Positions 49,561-57,175 of a stretch of 57,175 bases of DNA are shown piece by piece. The notes beneath the pieces are model-generated. The model searched no databases. It was given only the letters and a program-made list of their open reading frames with translations, and was not told where the DNA came from. Within the stretch, counting starts at the first letter, position 1. Every line of letters begins with the position of its first letter. Made by a program: the position numbers and the translations under genes. This stretch comes from Aminicella lysinilytica (GTDB lineage Bacteria > Bacillota > Clostridia > Peptostreptococcales > Anaerovoracaceae): positions 1 through 57,175 of the forward strand of contig NZ_SNXO01000013.1 of NCBI RefSeq assembly GCF_004362975.1, written 5' to 3'.

Positions 49561-50729
49561 GCAGATTCATAAACGAAAAATTCAGAAGCCTCGTAGAATA
49601 CGTTCCCGGCGAGCAGCCTAAGGATGGCGAGTACCTGAAATTAAATACCAACGAATCCCCATATCCGCCGGGGCCGAAGACACGGGCGGCTCTGAGAGAC
49701 CAGGATCTGACCAAGAAGCTTCGGCTATATTCGGATCCGGATTCCGGCGAATTATGTCGAAAGCTGGCTGAAACCTACGGAAAAGGTCGAACCGCCGCTG
49801 CAGCCGGCCAGCGAACCGCCGGCCGCCCGCAGGCCGGCCTTGGGCCGGAAAACATCTATGTGGGCAACGGCAGCGACGAGATCCTCAACTTCATATTCAT
49901 GGAATTCTGCGAAGGCGGAGTTTTGTTCCCGGAAATCAGCTACGGATTCTATGAAGTGTTTGCAGACCTTTACGGCGTGGATTTTGTTAAAGTACCACTG
50001 CGAGAAGACTTTTCCATAGACCCGGACGATTACGCCGGGTGCGGCAGGACCATAGTCATCGCCAACCCCAACGCGCCCACAGGACGCATTTTGTGCCTGG
50101 ATGAAATCGAGACCATCCTGAAGACCAACCCGAAAAATCTGGTGGTCATAGACGAAGCCTACATAGACTTCGGCGGCGAGTCGGCAATGGGATTGATCGG
50201 CGGGTACGACAATTTGCTCGTAGTCTGCACCTATTCCAAGAGCCGGAGCATGGCAGGCGCCAGACTGGGATTCGCCATGGGAGCCAAGGCCGTTATCGAC
50301 GACCTGGTGAAAATCAAGTACGCCACCAACCCGTATAATGTAAACGCTTTGACGGCGGCGGCGGGCCTGGCGGCCCTCCATGAACCGGGATATTACAGAG
50401 AAAACTGCAGGCAGATCCAGGAGACCAGAAGATGGACGACGGAGGCCCTGACAGACCTGGGATTCCGAGTGGTGCCATCCGCAACAAATTTCATTTTCGT
50501 CACTACGGACAGAATCGGCGGAAGCGAGTTATACCAAGGCCTGAAGCAGAGAAAGATTCTTATCAGACATTTTGACATTCCGGCCATTAGACAGTACAAT
50601 AGAATCACCATAGGAACGCGGCGGCAGATGGAACTTCTGGTGGAGACCATCGACCGGATGCTGGGCGACGCAGACGACGGCGCCGGCCCGGGAATTGCAG
50701 CCAGCCCAGACGGAGAGGAGCAGTTATGA
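49557..50729 (+). CDS. hisC: Histidinol-phosphate aminotransferase
   Basis: PLP enzyme converting imidazole acetol phosphate to histidinol phosphate. LNTNESPYPPGP, VGNGSDEILNF, ANPNAPTGRI, VIDEAYIDFGG and the PLP-lysine motif TYSKSRSMAGARLGFAMG are present. About 20 extra residues (GRTAAAAGQRTAGRPQAGL, near 82-100), coded by very GC-rich sequence, interrupt the segment before GPENIYVGNG. The ATG overlaps the hisG stop. 390 aa. Confidence 0.93.
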   Translation: MSRFINEKFRSLVEYVPGEQPKDGEYLKLNTNESPYPPGPKTRAALRDQDLTKKLRLYSDPDSGELCRKLAETYGKGRTAAAAGQRTAGRPQAGLGPENIYVGNGSDEILNFIFMEFCEGGVLFPEISYGFYEVFADLYGVDFVKVPLREDFSIDPDDYAGCGRTIVIANPNAPTGRILCLDEIETILKTNPKNLVVIDEAYIDFGGESAMGLIGGYDNLLVVCTYSKSRSMAGARLGFAMGAKAVIDDLVKIKYATNPYNVNALTAAAGLAALHEPGYYRENCRQIQETRRWTTEALTDLGFRVVPSATNFIFVTTDRIGGSELYQGLKQRKILIRHFDIPAIRQYNRITIGTRRQMELLVETIDRMLGDADDGAGPGIAASPDGEEQL

Positions 50730-51313
50730 GACGAAGCAGAATAGACCGAAAAACTTCAGAGACAGATATCAGGCTGGCTCTGACAATTGAAGGCACCGGC
50801 AGATCCGAGATCGACACCGGTTGCGGATTCATGGACCACATGCTGGAACTTTTCGCCCGCCACGGCAGGTTCGACCTGTTCATACAGTGCGACGGCGACA
50901 CCGGCGTGGACTACCATCACTCCGTGGAAGACATTGGAATTGCTCTGGGGCAGGCTTTTGTTGACGCCCTGGATGACAAAAAGGGAATCGTGAGATATGC
51001 CGATATGGTCCTGCCCATGGACGAAGCTTTAATGCTTTGCGCTGTGGACATTTCCGGCCGCGGCTGTCTGGGATTCCATGTGGAAATGCCGACGGAAAAG
51101 GTCGGAAATATGGATACGGAGTTGGTAAAGGAATTTTTCCTGGCTTTCACCCGCAACGCCGACGTGACCCTGCATTTCAGGGAGCTGGCCGGCGAGAACA
51201 CCCACCACATTATCGAGGCCATGTTCAAAGCCTTCGGCCGCGTTATGTCGGGGGCCTGCGCCATCGACGAAAAATTCAGCGAGGAGATACCTTCCACGAA
51301 AGGTGTGTTATAA
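50726..51313 (+). CDS. hisB: Imidazoleglycerol-phosphate dehydratase
   Basis: Monofunctional Mn-dependent dehydratase (195 aa) without the phosphatase domain seen in enterobacteria. The two metal motifs HHSVEDIGIALG and HHIIEAMFKAFGR are clear, with GCGFMDHMLELFARHG at the start. Overlaps hisC by four bases. Confidence 0.95.
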   Translation: MRRSRIDRKTSETDIRLALTIEGTGRSEIDTGCGFMDHMLELFARHGRFDLFIQCDGDTGVDYHHSVEDIGIALGQAFVDALDDKKGIVRYADMVLPMDEALMLCAVDISGRGCLGFHVEMPTEKVGNMDTELVKEFFLAFTRNADVTLHFRELAGENTHHIIEAMFKAFGRVMSGACAIDEKFSEEIPSTKGVL

Positions 51314-52050
51314 TGATAGCGATAATAGATTATGGAGTAGGGAATATTTTCTCCCTTCGCAGCTCCTTCGCCCGCATTGGCGCCGACGTGAAACTCACAG
51401 GGGACCCGGCGGAAATAAGGGCAGCCGACAAGCTGATCCTGCCCGGGGTCGGGGCTTTCGGCGATGCTGCGGATAAACTCCGGGAAAGCGGACTTGGCGA
51501 CGTGGTCGTGGACGAAGCTCGACGGGGCAAGGCTCTCATGGGCATCTGCCTGGGCATGCAGCTGCTATTTGACGAGAGTTACGAGTACGGCCGTCACCGG
51601 GGCCTGGGCCTCATAGAGGGCCGGGTGGTGACAATGGATCCGGCAGCAACGCAGCCGGAGACAGGGCAGGCAGCGGAGACGGACACGCCGGCCGCCGAAA
51701 CGCAGGCAGCGGAGACGGACACGCTAGCCGCCGAAACGCAGGCGGCCTGCACTCACACAGTGCCGGCAGGCCTGAAAGTTCCACACATCGGCTGGAACGC
51801 CCTGCATTTCCCTGAAAGCCGACCGAAAAGTAAAATTTTCGACAAAATAGACCAGGGCGACTTTGTCTATTTTGTTCATACATATCATGCAATAGACTGC
51901 GATGCTTCGGTCATCGCGACTACAGACTACGGAATCCAGCTGACGGCCGCAGTGGCCCGGGGCAACGTTTACGGCCTGCAGTTCCACCCGGAGAAAAGCG
52001 GCGACGTGGGCATGAAGATATTGAAGGCGTTTGTTGAGATGGAGGTATAG
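51313..52050 (+). CDS. hisH: Imidazole glycerol phosphate synthase, glutaminase subunit
   Basis: Supplies ammonia to HisF. DYGVGNIFSLRSSFARIG at the start, nucleophile Cys in GICLGMQLLFD and the His/Glu pair in LQFHPEKSGD. The ATG at 51313 overlaps the hisB stop by one base; the long open frame upstream is a shadow of hisB. An insert of about 35 residues (ETGQAAETDTPAAETQ repeated) near 115-148 is encoded by two 36-bp tandem repeats at 51667-51738 and is not part of normal HisH. 245 aa instead of about 205. Confidence 0.94.
   Translation: MIAIIDYGVGNIFSLRSSFARIGADVKLTGDPAEIRAADKLILPGVGAFGDAADKLRESGLGDVVVDEARRGKALMGICLGMQLLFDESYEYGRHRGLGLIEGRVVTMDPAATQPETGQAAETDTPAAETQAAETDTLAAETQAACTHTVPAGLKVPHIGWNALHFPESRPKSKIFDKIDQGDFVYFVHTYHAIDCDASVIATTDYGIQLTAAVARGNVYGLQFHPEKSGDVGMKILKAFVEMEV
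51667..51738 (+). repeat. 36-bp tandem repeat within hisH
   Basis: Two 36-bp copies beginning CAGGCAGCGGAGACGGACAC (51667 and 51703), with the start of a third. In frame, adding 12 residues per unit at a surface loop between the catalytic segments. Confidence 0.9.
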
Positions 52051-52052
52051 TT

Positions 52053-52775
52053 ATGAAGATTTTTCCGGCAATCGATTTGAAGGACGGGCAGGTGGTCCGC
52101 CTTTTGAAGGGCGACTATAACAAAATGACTGTTTACGGCCAGAACCCTCTGGCTGTGGCTAAGGAGTTTGAGGCGGCGGGGGCTGAATACCTGCACGTTG
52201 TGGATCTGGACGGCGCCATCGACGGCGACCAGCCGAATTTCAGTGCGGTGGCCGACATCATCGAGGGCACGGACCTGAAGGTGGAAATCGGCGGCGGCAT
52301 CCGCAACGAGGAGATCATCGTGGACTACGCCCAAATCGGCGCGCTGCGGGTGATCATCGGCACTATGGCCATCAAGGATCCGGAGTTTACGGACCGCATG
52401 ATCAAAAAGCACAGTAACAGTGTGGCTGTCGGCGTTGATATTACCGGCGTTAACGTGGCCATCGACGGCTGGACAAACGTGACGGATATTACTGTAGATG
52501 AAATGTTCCAGACCCTCATCGACGAAGGGGTCAGCACGATCATCTGCACAGACATAGCCAAGGACGGCGCCATGGAAGGCACCAACCTGGAGCTTTACAG
52601 GAAACTCGTCAAGTACTACGGCGGCTACGCGGACATAATCGCCTCCGGCGGAATTTCGTCTATGGACGATCTGCAGGCCTTGGCGGACCTGGGCGTAGAC
52701 GGCGCCATAATCGGCAAAGCCCTCTACACGGGTGCCTTGGATCTGGGCGAGATAATAAAGAAGTTCGGAGAATAA
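52053..52775 (+). CDS. hisA: ProFAR isomerase
   Basis: TIM barrel isomerising ProFAR to PRFAR. The first catalytic Asp is in FPAIDLKDGQVVRL and the second in VGVDITGVNVAIDGW; phosphate-binding loops EIGGGIRN and ASGGISSMDDL are kept. 240 aa, normal. Starts 2 bp after hisH. Confidence 0.95.
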   Translation: MKIFPAIDLKDGQVVRLLKGDYNKMTVYGQNPLAVAKEFEAAGAEYLHVVDLDGAIDGDQPNFSAVADIIEGTDLKVEIGGGIRNEEIIVDYAQIGALRVIIGTMAIKDPEFTDRMIKKHSNSVAVGVDITGVNVAIDGWTNVTDITVDEMFQTLIDEGVSTIICTDIAKDGAMEGTNLELYRKLVKYYGGYADIIASGGISSMDDLQALADLGVDGAIIGKALYTGALDLGEIIKKFGE

Positions 52776-52846
52776 CGGCGGGGCGGGCCTTACTTCAGCT
52801 GGCTTTCGGCCTTCAGTTGCCTTCGGCCCCGGCCCGCCGCATAAAG
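52776..52846 (+). other. GC-rich hairpin region between hisA and hisF
   Basis: GGCGGGGCGGGCC near 52778 and GGCCCCGGCCCGCCGC near 52827 can pair, enclosing smaller CTTTCGGCCTTCAGTTGCC repeats. It resembles an intra-operon REP-like hairpin. No T run, so it probably affects mRNA stability rather than ending transcription. Confidence 0.55.
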
Positions 52847-52853
52847 GAGAAAA

Positions 52854-53612
52854 ATGATAACCAAAAGAATTATTCCCTGCCTGGACGTTAAGGACGGCCG
52901 CGTGGTGAAAGGCGTGAATTTCCAAGGCCTTGCCGACGTGTCCTCTCCCGTGGAGCTGGGCAGGTACTATAGCGAACACGGCGCCGACGAGCTGGTGTTC
53001 TACGACATCACAGCTTCCTCCGACGGACGGAAGCTATTTACGGATATTTTGCGCCAGGTGGCCTCGACGATTTTCATACCACTGACCGTCGGCGGCGGCA
53101 TCAACACGGTGGAGGACTTCGACCGCGTCTTGAAATGCGGCGCTGACAAAGTCTCTGTCAATTCCGGCGCTCTCCGCGACCCGGGCCTCATCGGCCGGGC
53201 CGCTAAACTTTACGGCAATCAGTGCGTTGTCCTGTCGGTGGACGTGATGCGGGTGGACGGCAGATTTACCGTCTTCGCCAAGGGCGGCCGCGAGAACACC
53301 GGCCTGGACGCTATCGACTGGATCCGCAAAGCCGAGGCTGACGGTGCCGGCGAGATCGTTGTCAACAGCATCGACACGGACGGCGTCAAAGGCGGCTTCG
53401 ATATTGAGATGTTGCGGGCCGTTGAGGATGTAGTGTCCGTCCCGGTCATTGCGTCCGGCGGAGCTGGCTGCATAGAAGATTTTGTTAAACTGTTCCGGGC
53501 TATCCCGGACATAGACGCCGGCCTAGCCGCGTCGATTTTCCACTTCGGCGAAGTGTCCATCAGCGACCTGAAAAGGGCCTTGGCCGCCGCGGGAATAAAT
53601 GTAAGGATTTAG
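52854..53612 (+). CDS. hisF: Imidazole glycerol phosphate synthase, cyclase subunit
   Basis: TIM-barrel partner of His[19 protein letters not shown] holds catalytic Asp11; [12 protein letters not shown] holds the second Asp near 130. [13 protein letters not shown] and [11 protein letters not shown] bind phosphate. 252 aa. AAAGGAG precedes the ATG. Confidence 0.95.
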   Translation: MITKRIIPCLDVKDGRVVKGVNFQGLADVSSPVELGRYYSEHGADELVFYDITASSDGRKLFTDILRQVASTIFIPLTVGGGINTVEDFDRVLKCGADKVSVNSGALRDPGLIGRAAKLYGNQCVVLSVDVMRVDGRFTVFAKGGRENTGLDAIDWIRKAEADGAGEIVVNSIDTDGVKGGFDIEMLRAVEDVVSVPVIASGGAGCIEDFVKLFRAIPDIDAGLAASIFHFGEVSISDLKRALAAAGINVRI

Positions 53613-53655
53613 TGGTGAGCAGCCAACAGCGCTCAGCCAACGAATAGGAGATAAG

Positions 53656-54375
53656 ATGATAAACATAGACGAATTAAAATTTGACGACAGGGGCCTGATT
53701 CCCGCCATTGTCCAGGACGCCACATCCAAGCGCGTTCTGACCCTGGCCTATATGAATCGGGAGAGCCTGGAAATAACATTGAAGGAAAAGAAGACCTGTT
53801 TCTGGTCCCGCTCCCGCCAGGAGCTCTGGCTGAAGGGCGAGACTTCCGGAAATTATCAGCATGTAGTCAGCATCATCGCCGACTGCGACCGCGACGCCCT
53901 GACAGTCCTGGTCAACAAAGACGGTCCGGCCTGTCACATGGGCACGGACTCGTGTTTCGAGTATCCGCTGTTGGGGGAAGTGGAAGCGCCTTGCTGCTGC
54001 GATGGCGATAGCTGCTGCCAGACAGACTCCGGCACCGGCTCGACCAGCGCCGGCACCGCAGACTTCTCAGTGGACACTTTGTACCAGATGCTCCAGGGCC
54101 GCAAAGCCGACATGCCCGAGGGCTCGTACACCTCGTACCTTTTCGACAAAGGCATCGACAAGATCCTGAAGAAAGTCGGCGAGGAATCCACGGAAGTCAT
54201 CATCGCCGCCAAAGCAGGCGACAAGCGCGAGACCGTTTACGAGATCGCGGACCTCTACTATCACGTGCTGGTCATGATGGTGGAAATGGGCATCAGCACC
54301 GACCAGGTCATGGCCGAGCTGGCTTCGCGCCACGTCATCGACCACAAAGTCAAACAGGAGAAAATGACCAAATGA
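53656..54375 (+). CDS. hisI: Bifunctional phosphoribosyl-AMP cyclohydrolase / phosphoribosyl-ATP pyrophosphatase
   Basis: HisIE fusion for steps 2 and 3. The cyclohydrolase part (1-115) has [29 protein letters not shown] and the metal Cys/His set in [19 protein letters not shown]. The pyrophosphatase part begins near 140 ([16 protein letters not shown], then [12 protein letters not shown]). The linker is unusually Cys/Ser/Gly-rich (CCCDGDSCC). 239 aa. AGGAG precedes the ATG. Confidence 0.94.
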   Translation: MINIDELKFDDRGLIPAIVQDATSKRVLTLAYMNRESLEITLKEKKTCFWSRSRQELWLKGETSGNYQHVVSIIADCDRDALTVLVNKDGPACHMGTDSCFEYPLLGEVEAPCCCDGDSCCQTDSGTGSTSAGTADFSVDTLYQMLQGRKADMPEGSYTSYLFDKGIDKILKKVGEESTEVIIAAKAGDKRETVYEIADLYYHVLVMMVEMGISTDQVMAELASRHVIDHKVKQEKMTK

Positions 54376-55151
54376 AGATTTTGAACCCGCGTGGGGACGC
54401 AAACCTCCACACACATACAAGCTTTTGCGATGGCAAAGATACCCCGTACGAACTGGTTCAGGCGGCTATTTTGCTGGGCTTTCGCACGATCGGTTTTTCC
54501 GGACACGAGTACGCGCCCCACGATCTGGACGCCTGCATGGCCAGGGACGACGTGCCGAAATACCGCGCCGCTGTCCTGGCCGCCCGTGAGAAATATGCCG
54601 GCCGGATCGACGTCCGCCTGGGCATCGAGAGGGATTATTACGGCGCCACCGACGGCTACGCCTATGATTACGTCATCGGCTCCGTTCATTATGTGAAGGC
54701 CGGCGATGTTTTCGTGCCCGTGGACAACACGCCGGAGCTCATGGAGCAGGGCGTGCGCGACTGCTTCGACGGAGATTTCAAGGCTTACGTGGCTGCGTAT
54801 TATGATTGCGTCGCAGACGTGGTTGACCGGACCGGCGCAGACATCGTCGGGCATTTCGACCTGGTCACAAAGTTCAACGAGGGCAATCGTTATTTCGACG
54901 AGCACGCTGCCTGGTACAAAAAGCTGGCTCTCCATGCTCTTGCCCGCATTTCTCAGTCGCGGACACCGTCGGGCGCCCGGCCCATCGTCGAGATCAACAC
55001 CGGCGCCATGGCAAAGGGTTACCGCACGCGGCCTTATCCGGACGCGTTCATTCGCGACGAAGTCGAGCGCTTAGGCTTGCCGATGCTGCTTTCCAGCGAT
55101 TGCCACGACAAAACCAAGCTCGATTATGGTTTCGACATGTTCAGAGAATAA
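54372..55151 (+). CDS. PHP-family histidinol-phosphatase
   Basis: Removes phosphate from histidinol phosphate. Metal motifs of the PHP fold are visible: [55 protein letters not shown] and SSDCHDK. 259 aa. It replaces the HAD-type domain missing from HisB. The ATG overlaps the hisIE stop. It is the last gene of the operon and two terminators follow. Confidence 0.9.
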   Translation: MKILNPRGDANLHTHTSFCDGKDTPYELVQAAILLGFRTIGFSGHEYAPHDLDACMARDDVPKYRAAVLAAREKYAGRIDVRLGIERDYYGATDGYAYDYVIGSVHYVKAGDVFVPVDNTPELMEQGVRDCFDGDFKAYVAAYYDCVADVVDRTGADIVGHFDLVTKFNEGNRYFDEHAAWYKKLALHALARISQSRTPSGARPIVEINTGAMAKGYRTRPYPDAFIRDEVERLGLPMLLSSDCHDKTKLDYGFDMFRE

Positions 55152-55160
55152 TAAGATGTA

Positions 55161-55189
55161 AGGCGGTTGCCAGATGCAACCGCCTATTT
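55161..55189 (+). terminator. Terminator of the his operon
   Basis: AGGCGGTTGC and GCAACCGCCT (55161-55170, 55176-55185) form a perfect 10-bp stem with a CAGAT loop, followed by ATTTAT. Confidence 0.85.
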
Positions 55190-55211
55190 ATATGCAGCGC
55201 ACGCAAAAATA

Positions 55212-55247
55212 CCAAAAGGCCCTGTCCGAAGATAGGGCCTTTTGGCT
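55212..55247. terminator. Second hairpin after the his operon
   Basis: CCAAAAGGCCCT and AGGGCCTTTTGG (55212-55223, 55234-55245) form a perfect 12-bp stem. The remaining 55248-55491 is AT-rich with a small GGAGG/CCTCC-type hairpin near 55282-55303 and no gene. Confidence 0.75.
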
Positions 55248-55491
55248 GCGATATTTATTTAATTAAGAAAGAACGTTCAAAAGGAGGATTGCTCCGTCCT
55301 TCTGACAATACTAATTATATTCGACTTCACTTTTGATTGCAATAGAAAAATTGTGTATTTTTCGTGAAGAAACTGCTTTTCATTTGAAAAGATATAGCCT
55401 TGGTGGTATCATTGAAAAAGCACGTTACTTAGAGTGGATATCTGTGACGTACTAAATATATTTGACATTATTATAAGGGAGATTTATTAAC

Positions 55492-56592
55492 ATGACGAAA
55501 AATAAGAAAATAATTCTTGGTAGTGCCATAGGCGTAGTTGCGATAGTCGTAATATTTTTGCTGTTGGCCTTCGTATTTGACACATTTGGATTCATTACGG
55601 ATCAGTACAGAGTTAACTACAGCAAGTACATCAAACTTGGTGATTACAAGGGCCTGACATATGATAAGGTCAGCGTATCTGTAACAGATAAAGAGATCCA
55701 GAGCGAGATCAAGACCAGAGTAAAGGCCAAGGCTTCAACCAAATCAGTGAAGACCGGCACAGTAGCAGACGGAGACACTATCAGCGTAGATTACGTTGGT
55801 AAGATCAACGGCAAGACCTTCAGCGGCGGAAGCGCTGAGGACAGCAATATCACCATAGGCACAACGTCAATGATAGATGGATTCACCGATGGACTTATCG
55901 GAAAATCCGTTGGAAGCAAGGTAACACTTCACCTGAAGTTCCCGAGCGATTATTCCAACACCAAGGTCGCAGGCAAGAAGGTAGTCTTCACCGTGACCAT
56001 CAACTCCAAGCAGGTAAAGACAACGCCAACATACAATCTGGCTTTTGTTAAAAAATATTCCAAGTACGACACCATCAAGGACTATGAAGCTTCAGTCAAG
56101 AAGTCTTTGCTGAAGACCAAGAAAGAGTCCGCTGAGACAACGATCAAGAACACTTTGTGGAACCAGATCGTCGCAGACACCACTGTTAAGAAGTACCCTG
56201 AGAAGCAGTACAAGTACGAGCAGGAGCAGGTAACTCAGAAGTACAAGAAGATGGCCAAGAACTACAACCTGTCATGGAAGAAATTCCTGAAGAATTACAT
56301 GGGAACAACCGAGTCAGGCTTCAAGACTCAGGCCAAGGCTTATGCCAAGACCGTCGTTAAGCAGAAACTCGTTATGTACGATATCGCCAAGAAGGAGAAC
56401 CTGAAGGTAACGAACAAAGAATACAAGAAGTACCTGTCAAATCTCCTGAGCAATGCCGGCTTCACGGAGTCGTCATTCAAGAAGCAGTACAACGAGACTA
56501 TCGAGGAGTACGGCGAGGAAAACGATTTCAAGACAAACCTCTTACTGCAAAAGGTAATGGATAAAGTTTTGGAAGAAGGCAAGGCTAAATAG
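55492..56592 (+). CDS. Membrane-anchored trigger-factor-like peptidyl-prolyl isomerase
   Basis: N-terminal transmembrane anchor (IILGSAIGVVAIVVIFLLLAF), then an FKBP-type isomerase domain at about 85-175 (DGDTISVDYVGKINGKTFSG, GFTDGLIGKSVGSKV) and a helical trigger-factor C-terminal domain to residue 366. The ribosome-binding domain of cytosolic trigger factor is missing, so the protein probably faces outward and helps fold exported proteins. Lys-rich throughout, suiting the cell-wall space. GGGAGA precedes the ATG. Monocistronic, closed by a terminator. Confidence 0.85.
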   Translation: MTKNKKIILGSAIGVVAIVVIFLLLAFVFDTFGFITDQYRVNYSKYIKLGDYKGLTYDKVSVSVTDKEIQSEIKTRVKAKASTKSVKTGTVADGDTISVDYVGKINGKTFSGGSAEDSNITIGTTSMIDGFTDGLIGKSVGSKVTLHLKFPSDYSNTKVAGKKVVFTVTINSKQVKTTPTYNLAFVKKYSKYDTIKDYEASVKKSLLKTKKESAETTIKNTLWNQIVADTTVKKYPEKQYKYEQEQVTQKYKKMAKNYNLSWKKFLKNYMGTTESGFKTQAKAYAKTVVKQKLVMYDIAKKENLKVTNKEYKKYLSNLLSNAGFTESSFKKQYNETIEEYGEENDFKTNLLLQKVMDKVLEEGKAK

Positions 56593-56617
56593 CCTACCAG
56601 AAAACTGAAATCAGCTT

Positions 56618-56657
56618 AGGCTGCGCATAGGATAATTATTCTCTGCGTAGCCTTTTT
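56618..56657 (+). terminator. Terminator after the trigger-factor-like gene
   Basis: AGGCTGCGCA (56618-56627) pairs with TGCGTAGCCT (56644-56653, one G-U), followed by TTTTTATTT. The third array element begins just after it. Confidence 0.85.
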
Positions 56658-56659
56658 TA

Positions 56660-57096
56660 TTTGTATTCAAAGCTGTTAGCCGCTGGCCCGTGCTTGCCCG
56701 CAGACCCGGGCGGCGCGGCCTGGCCGGAGTCCTTGAAGATCCCGGTCAGCCTGCTGGCCGCCGGGCCGTCCCGCGGGCCTGAGCCTTTTGGGTGGGCTCG
56801 CCCGCAGACCCGGGAAGAATTCCGCACACATATTGGTGTTGAGCCACTCGGCCACGGATATATGAAGCAGCAAGTAGAAAGTCCTTCGCGCACGTGTGGA
56901 AAGTCCTTCGCGCACGTATTGGCCAAATATAAGGGACGGTAGTGCGAATTTTTGTTTATGGTAAACCAAATACGCACTTATAGGCTGGATTAAACAGGTC
57001 GAGGTGCGCATGGCTGGTGTTATCATCCTTAAATGGGAATAAATGGCATATATTCGGAACTGAAAACGCACTTTTTATCTGATTGAGTCCGTATAA
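56660..57096 (-). mobile_element. Third copy (C) of the array element, inverted relative to A and B
   Basis: Starts within a few bases of the preceding terminator. A GC-rich part (56697-56816) has two copies of GCCCGCAGACCCGGG and a segment (56776-56811) that is the reverse complement of 47173-47212 in element B with few changes. After that come two 22-bp repeats and the phased array. The GTTCCATCAATGGTAC end is not seen; the copy may be truncated, and the sequence after 57096 to the window edge shows nothing I recognise. Confidence 0.6.
56887..57071 (-). repeat. 31-bp-phased CGCAC/GTGCG array (copy C) with two 22-bp repeats
   Basis: Motif starts: 56889- and 56911- (22 bp apart, the tandem repeats), then 56942+, 56973-, 57004+ at 31-bp steps and 57067- after 63 bp. 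Reversed, this is the same order as the last part of copies A and B, including the double-length step. The array then fades out. Confidence 0.88.
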
Positions 57097-57175
57097 TGGT
57101 GTAAAAGAGAGAATTGGAGAGATCAAAAAAATATAGAGCCAAATGCTCCACTTTCAAGTATAATTGAAATTGAAA

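Noticed and set aside
51037-51312. 92-codon N-terminal extension of hisH
   Set aside because: It is a shadow frame within hisB; the family start lies at the ATG overlapping the hisB stop.

Overview
The window looks like a chromosomal segment of an anaerobic Firmicute of class Clostridia, roughly half GC. Pointers (inference): strong AGGAGG-type ribosome sites, a LexA box of the GAAC-N4-GTT type, an infC-rpmI-rplT operon with an attenuated leader, HisZ plus short HisG, a Sapep dipeptidase, a GGGtGRT protein with its NifU-like partner, and a small FeoB-associated-like Cys-rich protein. Family-level placement (for example Anaerovoracaceae/Family XIII) is a guess. No rRNA, tRNA or CRISPR array was seen.

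Layout. 0-0.5 kb: transposase debris. 0.5-7.9 kb: an AlbA/ATPase regulator-like protein, an EamA transporter, a LysR regulator and amino acid permease, an AAA ATPase, and a MetH-activation-domain protein. 8-13.8 kb: two LysO-type exporters around a CorA transporter; the second LysO is in an operon with a MoxR ATPase and a VWA protein, followed by a MerR regulator. 13.9-20.1 kb: dipeptidase plus NhaC antiporter, then a cell-surface group (OB-like protein, FnIII amidase, orphan prepilin). 20.2-24.8 kb: lexA, a FIST + aldehyde dehydrogenase operon and an IclR regulator. 24.9-27.3 kb: infC-rpmI-rplT and a queuosine-precursor transporter with a preQ1-I riboswitch. 27.4-35.9 kb: a nickel module, with an ECF nickel transporter (cbiMQO/nikMNQO type) divergent from larE-larB-larC-DUF3842-coaBC. 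35.9-38.9 kb: a metal exporter with a Fur-family regulator, and a radical SAM protein. 39.8-46.5 kb: NifU-like/GGGtGRT, DUF4234, a histidine kinase, a decayed CAP protein, Lrp and a small membrane protein. 47.8-55.2 kb: a histidine operon hisZGCBHAF-IE-PHP phosphatase lacking hisD. 55.5 kb: a membrane-anchored trigger-factor-like isomerase.

The most unusual content is non-coding. Three intergenic regions (about 27.4-27.85, 46.6-47.55 and 56.66-57.1 kb) carry related elements in which the 5-mer CGCAC and its complement GTGCG alternate every 31 bp, with one conserved 62-bp step, ending in locus-specific 20-22 bp tandem repeats. A fourth region (39.02-39.76 kb) has a different motif pair (GCAAGAAT, TGTGGCG) at exact 62-bp period, three units in each orientation facing each other. 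The 39-kb and 46.6-kb elements are bounded by inverted copies of a sequence with core GTTCCATCAATGGTAC and start within about 15 bp of a rho-independent terminator. They encode no credible protein. The 31/62-bp phasing (three and six helical turns) suggests arrays of protein-binding sites or foldback units on non-autonomous mobile elements. I do not recognise them as a described family.

Several promoters are legible with operators: palindromes or repeated half-sites overlap the -35/-10 of the AlbA gene, the AAA ATPase, lexA, the FIST operon, iclR, the metal exporter and the NifU-like gene. Start sites were moved from the longest ORF wherever a Shine-Dalgarno sequence or promoter position decided it, including an AUU start for infC and a TTG start overlapping the upstream stop for cbiO.
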